64,000 bases of DNA from Topomyia yanbarensis (taxonomy: Eukaryota; Arthropoda; Insecta; Diptera; Culicidae), in NCBI RefSeq assembly GCF_030247195.1, contig NC_080672.1, positions 350,794,413-350,858,412 of the forward strand, given 5' to 3'. The notes beneath the pieces are model-generated. The model ran no database searches. It saw only the letters and a list, made by a program, of their open reading frames with translations, and was not told the origin of the DNA. Both the position numbers and the translations under genes were made by a program. Below, in pieces: positions 56,837 through 64,000 of the stretch (position 1 is the first letter of the stretch; every line of letters starts with the position of its first letter).

Positions 56837-57040
56837 ATGTTCATTGTTTGCTATTGTTTACTGCTACTATTGTTTGTTGATGACATTTTAAGCGATTTTG
56901 ACGTTGTCAAACTGACCCCCATCGATCGGTGGAAAAAGGATGTTGCCTATTGTCAAACTCTATATGTAGAGATAAGGATGCCAGTTACCTGCTCATTTTG
57001 CATTGTACGCCTGGGGTCAATGTTTGGGGCGAATGTGTTG
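56837..57040 (+). CDS. candidate first coding exon, secreted peptide (speculative)
   Basis: ATG 56,837 has a favourable context (GTTAAAATG). The frame begins MFIVCYCLLLLLFVDDILS, a plausible signal peptide, continues for 68 codons with several Cys, and is followed by GTAAGT at 57,041-57,046, a perfect splice-donor consensus. A TAGGGG-type MITE end begins at 57,046, so if this is an exon the MITE sits at the very start of its intron. No acceptor exon was identified, I recognise no domain, and chance occurrence in AT-rich DNA is quite possible. The frame lies about 0.7 kb downstream of the candidate promoter. Confidence 0.2.
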
Positions 57041-57045
57041 GTAAG

Positions 57046-57295
57046 TAGGGGAACTGGCGGTAAAATGAACACGTTAAGCAAAGTTATTATTTTCTAACTA
57101 ATAAGTGAATGAGATATTACAATCACCCTATATGTTTCTTGTTAGACATGTTTTGTACATATCTGGTAAAAATACTTCGTCATAAACACAGTTTTTCAAA
57201 CATGATTCTTGATTTCTAAACATGTCCAAAAATGAGACATGTTTATAGCGAGTGGGTAAAATGAACATGTGGCGGTGGTAAAATGAACAGTTTCT
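57046..57295. mobile_element. one-ended MITE with iterated GGTAAAATGAACA motifs
   Basis: TAGGGGAACTGGCGGTAAAATG (57,046-57,067) has the style of the TAGGGG-type ends seen at 25,985 and 28,866. GGTAAAATGAACA recurs at 57,253-57,266 and 57,278-57,290. No matching inverted right end was found. Confidence 0.4.
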
Positions 57296-57720
57296 GGTGA
57301 CTTGCAAAATGTCCTGTATGTATGCAATGCGCAGCGTTGGAAAGTATTTTCCGATCAATGCTAATATCCCAAAAAATCATGAGCTTTGCATACACACAGG
57401 GCATTTTGCAGGCAAAAACAATTGTCACGGAAGAATTGAATTTTCAAGACGTAATATTAACCATTTTACAATCCTGTGGCATCGAAACACATCTACAAAC
57501 TTGGGGTTATCCATGGGTGTTTGAACTTTTAGGATCTGTTTGAGAGCAACTAGAAAGCTTGTTCTATATATGAGATGTGATTATATTGTCTAAAATTTGA
57601 TTTTTCTTCACCGGTCCGGGTGTTTTTTCCCACACACTAAGTACTAAGAAAATAAATATTTCACATTAAGTGCTATAGTCCTACGTCTACAGTTCGTGCA
57701 ACCCCATACGGCTGCCCCTT

Positions 57721-59290
57721 GTAGTTTTTAATAAATGTATATGAATGATATAAACACTGAACCTTTCTTATGTCACAAACTAATTCTGAGTTTGCCAACT
57801 ATTGAACCACTACAGAATTTTAAAGTTCGAGAAATATGTAACCTAAATGCGAAACTTTGACACTACCGAAAAACAAACGTTTAGAACATTGAATGAATAG
57901 ATTGTTATTTAGACGTGGTATATTTTTTAATGCGTCAGTCCTAAAGCTTAAATTAAATCGATCTATTTTGTTATGTATGTATTAATCTAACAGCATATCT
58001 CGAAAACTTACTGCAGAAATATGTAACGAATACCAACCCAGCCAAGAAAACGCCGTAATTCCAGCGTAACCACATTGTAGAGCACTAATTAATCGTATCC
58101 GTTTTAAAAAGGATTTTCCATTCGAGTAAACAAACAAACCCACTGTCACCGTTGCTGAAATCTGACCCATTTGATCCACTTAACGTAAACACGCATCGAG
58201 TGTGTGCGTTCACAATCCAGCTGCTGGCCATCATCAGATTTGGTCAGACTTCTTCCGAGAACGAAACCTCATACCCCAATCGGGGGTGTATAGTGTACAG
58301 AAAAGTGTAAGTAGCAGGAGGCAAGTACATGGGAGGAAAAAAATAAACCCTGCAGTTACTGACACTCATCGAGTTCCATTGAGCCGTTTAAGGTGAAAGT
58401 TTGTGACAATCGCCTATACCGATGCGATGATGCGAACCGAAGAGGATCCAATTTCCAATTCTTCGTCGACATGGGGACAGTCATACACCAAGAGGATGGC
58501 AAAAAATATCTTTGAAGTTTGTTACGTGTCACCGGTCACCGCAGCTCCGAAGAAATAATTTCAACCCTTCATCGGTCGATGCAGTGACAATTAAAAAAAG
58601 AAAATGATACGATCTTCTTTCTTATATTTGCGTAGACTGTTCAGCACTGGCTCTTTCCCGGAAAGAACAAGTTTGAAGAATTGCGTCAATTCATCACCAA
58701 GCAGTCGGGGATTGAAATTAAAAAATCAACCCTTTCTGGTTTTATCCTTCGCGGCTGCTGCAAAGAGCTAAGTTTTTAATCGATTTTCTTCCTGAAGAGT
58801 TGGTCATCCGGGTTTCGAGAGGAGCGAGGGTGTCCGGGAGCGAATAAAAAAAAGCGAAACTTTTAATTTATTCACAACGGGGACGGATTTCAATGGGCTG
58901 CTCAAGTATCAAACAATCGATTTATTTGATATCACTCGGAAAACTGTCATTAGGCTACCCTATTGGCACCAACTGCAACCGCCAGAAGTTGGCAGCTATC
59001 GCGACTGGTCAAATAAAACGAAACGAAAAAGAAAGGGTTATGAGCTAACGGAAAAGTGCGGGACAAAAAATCGGAGCTACCACAGGACAAAGAAAGGGTT
59101 GAACGATTTTTTCATGATTCTCATTTATCAAACCCGTAACCCTTCGGTTCCAGCTACTTTCGCACCCTCTTGATGAGCACGAAAAGGGGTGGCTTGATAA
59201 ATTAGGCCATGGAACGGGGACCTAATGCGGTACAGCATCGCGTGGTTTGTTCGAATGATGTGGATTCAACCAATGCTGTTTCTCTGTTCT
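57721..59290. other. unassigned sequence, 1.6 kb
   Basis: Nothing recognised. The composition in 58.2-59.2 kb is less AT-rich and has no repeat ends, so it may be unique DNA. Confidence 0.35.
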
Positions 59291-59299
59291 TTTATGCTT

Positions 59300-59875
59300 T
59301 TGCTCCTACACAGCAGTTCTGTTCTTCCATTTTACTGCTCTTCTATTCTTCTGTTTTTCTGTTCTTATATTCTTCTATTCTTCTGTTGTCCTGTTGATCT
59401 GTTCTTCTGTTGTTCTGTTGTTCTGTTCTTATATTGTTCTGTTCTTCTGTTGTTCTGTTCTTCTATTCTTCTGTTCTTCTGTTCTTCTGTTCTTCTGTTC
59501 TTCTGTTCTTCTGTTCTTCTGTTCTTCTGTTCTTCTGTTCTTCTGTTCTTCCGTTCTTCTGTTCTTCCGTTCTTCTGTTCTTCTGTTCTTCTGTTCTTCT
59601 GTTCTTCTGTTCTTCTGTTCTTCTGTTCTTCTGTTCTTCTGTTCTTCTGTTCTTCTGTTCTTCTGTTCTTCTGTTCTTCTGTTCTTCTGTTCTTCTGTTC
59701 TTCTGTTCTTTTGTTCTTTTGTTCTTCTGTTCTTCTGTTCTTCTGTTTTTCTGGTCTTCTGTTCTTCTGTTATAATGTTCTTCTATTTCCCTAATCACTT
59801 ATTTGTCCATTTTCATGTTCTCCTGTTCTTGTATTCTTGTGTTGTTTGGTTCTTCTGTAATTCTGTTCTTCTATT
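59300..59875. repeat. octamer satellite (TTCTTCTG)n
   Basis: The core at about 59,395-59,775 consists almost entirely of TTCTTCTG units with a few variants (CCG, TTG, TAT). Edges on both sides are degenerate, a sign of decay. Because 8 is not a multiple of 3, all three plus frames translate to the same cyclic LLFFCSSV repeat and all minus frames to an EEQKNRRT-type repeat. The several overlapping open frames here are consequences of the satellite, not genes. Confidence 0.9.
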
Positions 59876-60802
59876 TATCACAAAACCATTTCAACATGGA
59901 TGCTTCATTTTTAATCAGTCTTATTCAAGCCGCAAGCTCCGTACTTCATCTTCAAACAGGCTTCATTGAATAGTAGCATAATGAAATCCAGTTCTATCAC
60001 TCTCAAACCCAACCAAGTATCGGCTAGAAACACGACCTGTGTTGCGCGAAACCGACCATGAACCACATGATCCCACTCGCCACCCTTTCCAGAACGCTCG
60101 GGTCTTCTCGTGATTCCCATTCTAAGCCGCACACGCGTTAACCCTTTTCGCAGTTCGAGGTCCGGTGAACTGCTGTTGAACTGTCGGAATGGAAAATGTG
60201 AAGAAAAAATAACGGAGAGCCACGCAAAGCCAAAAGGGTGCAAGTGTCTTTGCCCGGTGAGTTCCGATTGGGAAGGGATAAGCGAGAATAGACAATCGAG
60301 AAAATCAATAATTCTTTGTGATGTTTGTTTCCGCTGACGCCGATTTTTTTATGACATGCAAATTTTTTATGATAGAATCCGTGAAAAACCGCTACTTTGT
60401 TATAGTCGTGTACATTAGTCTGACAATATTTTTGAAAGTGCATGCAAGCAAATGATCCTAACTATTGTAGTAAATACTTTCTTTCCTACTATTTATATTG
60501 AACTAAACTGATTTTTTGGATAGAATCAACTAGTGTAATAAGGAGTGTTCAAATTATGGTCAAGTTCCCGATTAACCGAAGGCGAATCGCCTGTATAAAC
60601 TCAAAAATGTGGGTATTTTCAGAATGGGATGGATGAGTATTTGACAAAAATCGATGACGGAAGTGTTTTTTGTAAACCGGAGGCCCGGAGCTCGCCCGAA
60701 AAAACCGAATTTTCCGGGCCCAACCCAGAGGTATGATAACCCTAGTTCTATTGACTAATCAACTTTAAAAATCAGATAAATTAACATAATTTAATTTTTT
60801 GC
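59876..60802. other. unassigned sequence
   Basis: No gene or terminal repeat recognised. Frames of about 75-110 codons overlap on both strands near 59.9-60.4 kb without recognisable domains. Confidence 0.35.
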
Positions 60803-61358
60803 GTTTCTCATATAGAAAGGTTATACAATCACTCTAAAAATCGTCAACCTAATCCCGACCCGGACGGCCGAGTGTCATATGCCATTCGACTCAGTTAGTT
60901 GAGATCGGAAAATGTCTGTGTGTATATGTATGTATGTATGTGTGTATGAGAGTATGTGCAAAAAAATGTCACCTCTCTTTCTCAAAGATGGCTGGACCGA
61001 TTTGTACAAACTTAGTCGCAAATGAAAGGTACAACCTTCTCATCGGCTGCTATTGAATTTTTTATTGATTGGACTTCCGGTTCCGGAGTTACGGGTTGAG
61101 GAGTGCGACAATACAGCAAATTCCCATATAAACTGAAATGAAAATTTCTCAAAGGGGGGGAGTAGGGGAAATTTCGAAATCGAATTTGCATTTTTGATGC
61201 CAAATGACTTTAAAATGCATGAAACGTTGAGATTTAATGAAGCACCGAAAAAAATTTTTTTGACGAAAAGTGTCTTTTTTGGATTTTGGCACAATTTTGC
61301 CTTTCTTATATAGAAAGGTTACGCAATCACTCTAAAAATCGTCAACCTAATCCTAATA
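60803..61358 (+). repeat. repeat A, well-preserved unit plus the start of a second
   Basis: The unit begins TTTCTCATATAGAAAGGTTA (60,806), then has a TATGTATG microsatellite (60,918-60,955), GATGGCTGGACCGATTTGTA (60,987-61,006), GGACTTCCGGTTCCGGAGTT (61,071-61,090) and CCCATATAAACTG (61,122-61,134). It closes at TTTCTTATATAGAAAGGTTA (61,302), which opens a new unit. That second unit lasts only ~57 bp before it passes into the (TTTCTTG)n array. Confidence 0.7.
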
Positions 61359-64000
61359 TTTCTTGTTTCTTGTTTTTTGTTTCTTGTTTCTTGTTTCTTG
61401 TTTCTTGTTTCTTGTTTCTTGTTTCTTGTTTCTTGTTTCTTGTTTCTTGTTTCTTGTTTCTTGTTTCTTGTTTCTTGTTTCTTGTTTCTTGTTTCTTGTT
61501 TCTTGTTTCTTGTTTCTTGTTTCTTGTTTCTTGTTTCTTGTTTCTTGTTTCTTGTTTCTTGTTTCTTGTTTCTTGTTTCTTGTTTCTTGTTTCTTGTTTC
61601 TTGTTTCTTGTTTCTTGTTTCTTGTTTCTTGTTTCTTGTTTCTTGTTTCTTGTTTCTTGTTTCTTGTTTCTTGTTTCTTGTTTCTTGTTTCTTGTTTCTT
61701 GTTTCTTGTTTCTTGTTTCTTGTTTCTTGTTTCTTGTTTCTTGTTTCTTGTTTCTTGTTTCTTGTTTCTTGTTTCTTGTTTCTTGTTTCTTGTTTCTTGT
61801 TTCTTGTTTCTTGTTTCTTGTTTCTTGTTTCTTGTTTCTTGTTTCTTGTTTCTTGTTTCTTGTTTCTTGTTTCTTGTTTCTTGTTTCTTGTTTCTTGTTT
61901 CTTGTTTCTTGTTTCTTGTTTCTTGTTTCTTGTTTCTTGTTTCTTGTTTCTTGTTTCTTGTTTCTTGTTTCTTGTTTCTTGTTTCTTGTTTCTTGTTTCT
62001 TGTTTCTTGTTTCTTGTTTCTTGTTTCTTGTTTCTTGTTTCTTGTTTCTTGTTTCTTGTTTCTTGTTTCTTGTTTCTTGTTTCTTGTTTCTTGTTTCTTG
62101 TTTCTTGTTTCTTGTTTCTTGTTTCTTGTTTCTTGTTTCTTGTTTCTTGTTTCTTGTTTCTTGTTTCTTGTTTCTTGTTTCTTGTTTCTTGTTTCTTGTT
62201 TCTTGTTTCTTGTTTCTTGTTTCTTGTTTCTTGTTTCTTGTTTCTTGTTTCTTGTTTCTTGTTTCTTGTTTCTTGTTTCTTGTTTCTTGTTTCTTGTTTC
62301 TTGTTTCTTGTTTCTTGTTTCTTGTTTCTTGTTTCTTGTTTCTTGTTTCTTGTTTCTTGTTTCTTGTTTCTTGTTTCTTGTTTCTTGTTTCTTGTTTCTT
62401 GTTTCTTGTTTCTTGTTTCTTGTTTCTTGTTTCTTGTTTCTTGTTTCTTGTTTCTTGTTTCTTGTTTCTTGTTTCTTGTTTCTTGTTTCTTGTTTCTTGT
62501 TTCTTGTTTCTTGTTTCTTGTTTCTTGTTTCTTGTTTCTTGTTTCTTGTTTCTTGTTTCTTGTTTCTTGTTTCTTGTTTCTTGTTTCTTGTTTCTTGTTT
62601 CTTGTTTCTTGTTTCTTGTTTCTTGTTTCTTGTTTCTTGTTTCTTGTTTCTTGTTTCTTGTTTCTTGTTTCTTGTTTCTTGTTTCTTGTTTCTTGTTTCT
62701 TGTTTCTTGTTTCTTGTTTCTTGTTTCTTGTTTCTTGTTTCTTGTTTCTTGTTTCTTGTTTCTTGTTTCTTGTTTCTTGTTTCTTGTTTCTTGTTTCTTG
62801 TTTCTTGTTTCTTGTTTCTTGTTTCTTGTTTCTTGTTTCTTGTTTCTTGTTTCTTGTTTCTTGTTTCTTGTTTCTTGTTTCTTGTTTCTTGTTTCTTGTT
62901 TCTTGTTTCTTGTTTCTTGTTTCTTGTTTCTTGTTTCTTGTTTCTTGTTTCTTGTTTCTTGTTTCTTGTTTCTTGTTTCTTGTTTCTTGTTTCTTGTTTC
63001 TTGTTTCTTGTTTCTTGTTTCTTGTTTCTTGTTTCTTGTTTCTTGTTTCTTGTTTCTTGTTTCTTGTTTCTTGTTTCTTGTTTCTTGTTTCTTGTTTCTT
63101 GTTTCTTGTTTCTTGTTTCTTGTTTCTTGTTTCTTGTTTCTTGTTTCTTGTTTCTTGTTTCTTGTTTCTTGTTTCTTGTTTCTTGTTTCTTGTTTCTTGT
63201 TTCTTGTTTCTTGTTTCTTGTTTCTTGTTTCTTGTTTCTTGTTTCTTGTTTCTTGTTTCTTGTTTCTTGTTTCTTGTTTCTTGTTTCTTGTTTCTTGTTT
63301 CTTGTTTCTTGTTTCTTGTTTCTTGTTTCTTGTTTCTTGTTTCTTGTTTCTTGTTTCTTGTTTCTTGTTTCTTGTTTCTTGTTTCTTGTTTCTTGTTTCT
63401 TGTTTCTTGTTTCTTGTTTCTTGTTTCTTGTTTCTTGTTTCTTGTTTCTTGTTTCTTGTTTCTTGTTTCTTGTTTCTTGTTTCTTGTTTCTTGTTTCTTG
63501 TTTCTTGTTTCTTGTTTCTTGTTTCTTGTTTCTTGTTTCTTGTTTCTTGTTTCTTGTTTCTTGTTTCTTGTTTCTTGTTTCTTGTTTCTTGTTTCTTGTT
63601 TCTTGTTTCTTGTTTCTTGTTTCTTGTTTCTTGTTTCTTGTTTCTTGTTTCTTGTTTCTTGTTTCTTGTTTCTTGTTTCTTGTTTCTTGTTTCTTGTTTC
63701 TTGTTTCTTGTTTCTTGTTTCTTGTTTCTTGTTTCTTGTTTCTTGTTTCTTGTTTCTTGTTTCTTGTTTCTTGTTTCTTGTTTCTTGTTTCTTGTTTCTT
63801 GTTTCTTGTTTCTTGTTTCTTGTTTCTTGTTTCTTGTTTCTTGTTTCTTGTTTCTTGTTTCTTGTTTCTTGTTTCTTGTTTCTTGTTTCTTGTTTCTTGT
63901 TTCTTGTTTCTTGTTTCTTGTTTCTTGTTTCTTGTTTCTTGTTTCTTGTTTCTTGTTTCTTGTTTCTTGTTTCTTGTTTCTTGTTTCTTGTTTCTTGTTT
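61359..64000. repeat. heptamer satellite (TTTCTTG)n, about 377 units, continues beyond window
   Basis: From 61,359 to the last base, the sequence is TTTCTTG repeated; apart from one TTTTTTG unit near 61,372 I saw no variant. It starts inside repeat A. Because 7 is not a multiple of 3, all three plus frames read the cyclic FLVSCFL peptide and all minus frames a QETRNKK-type peptide, with no stops, but there is no ATG. The length in the genome is unknown because the array is cut by the window edge. Confidence 0.95.

Larger units (their letters stand above)
55739..57720. other. possible element bounded by GACGTAGGACTA / TAGTCCTACGTC
   Basis: GACGTAGGACTACGTC with GGGGGTGCA nearby (55,739-55,785) is mirrored near 57,675-57,705 by TAGTCCTACGTC and TGCAACCCC. 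This could be the two ends of one ~1.95-kb mobile element enclosing the core promoter at 56.07-56.14 kb. The inverted match is short and interrupted, so this is tentative. Confidence 0.3.

Noticed and set aside
59225..59969. Three overlapping ORFs of 121-191 codons rich in LLFFCSSV
   Set aside because: They are the octamer satellite TTCTTCTG read in three frames; the opposite-strand frame is the same satellite. Not genes.
61359..64000. A telomere
   Set aside because: TTTCTTG does not show the G-rich strand of telomerase repeats, Diptera lack simple telomerase telomeres, and the array starts within an interspersed repeat.
1..64000. CRISPR arrays, bacterial operons or phage genes
   Set aside because: No regularly spaced repeats with unique spacers, no Shine-Dalgarno-led gene trains; tandem repeats present are contiguous satellites or minisatellites in a eukaryotic context.

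Overview
The window is non-coding, transposon-saturated eukaryotic DNA. It is AT-rich, carries no prokaryotic operons or Shine-Dalgarno sites, and is built from non-LTR retrotransposons, a tRNA-derived SINE, piggyBac-like and hAT-like elements, many short inverted-repeat elements (MITEs and foldbacks) and very long simple satellites. The mix of a PHD-finger ORF1 retroelement, an I/LOA-type EN-RT-RNaseH element, a 3.2-kb RTE-like element and MITEs with TAGGGG or GGGGCC ends is what I associate with mosquito (Culicidae) genomes. This is inference from family knowledge, not a search result. No host gene could be identified with confidence; the window may be intergenic or lie inside a large intron.

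Layout. 0-5 kb: little beyond a hAT-type MITE, a 427-bp foldback and a small hairpin. 5-9 kb: a 1.48-kb Harbinger-like inverted-repeat element (TAA target), a 3' scrap of an I-type retroelement, and a piggyBac-like element flanked by TTAA that keeps only the acidic N-terminus of its transposase. 9-12.2 kb: an unassigned minus-strand ORF facing an internally deleted PHD/CR1-L2-type retroelement (plus strand). 12.2-13.1 kb: an element with CCCAAG ends. 13.2-17.9 kb: I-type copy 1 (minus strand), decayed. 18-20.6 kb: unassigned. 20.7-23.4 kb: several copies of an abundant (TATG)-bearing repeat with nested MITEs. 23.8-29.7 kb: stacked nested insertions, including a 1-kb repeat called R here, MITEs with TA targets and a Penelope-like foldback. 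29.7-36 kb: mostly unassigned, with a tRNA-SINE inside a degenerate AATAAAATGAA tract. 36.7-39.9 kb: a full-length but dead RTE-like element with an 11-bp target duplication. 40.1-42.9 kb: second copy of R (inverted), split by a 1.76-kb giant palindromic hAT-type element. 43-44.2 kb: a second SINE and a foldback element. 47-51.4 kb: I-type copy 2. 51-59 kb: mostly unassigned, with a MITE, an 18-bp minisatellite and a strong-looking CRE/TATA/Inr/DPE core promoter near 56.1 kb. 59.3-59.9 kb: an octamer satellite. 61.36-64.0 kb: a (TTTCTTG)n satellite that runs off the end of the window.

The most informative result is stratigraphic. Because repeat R and the 28/44-kb foldback family each occur twice, one copy acts as the empty site for insertions in the other. 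That gives nested element boundaries and target duplications directly from this one sequence. No autonomous, intact mobile element and no clearly new functional system was found.
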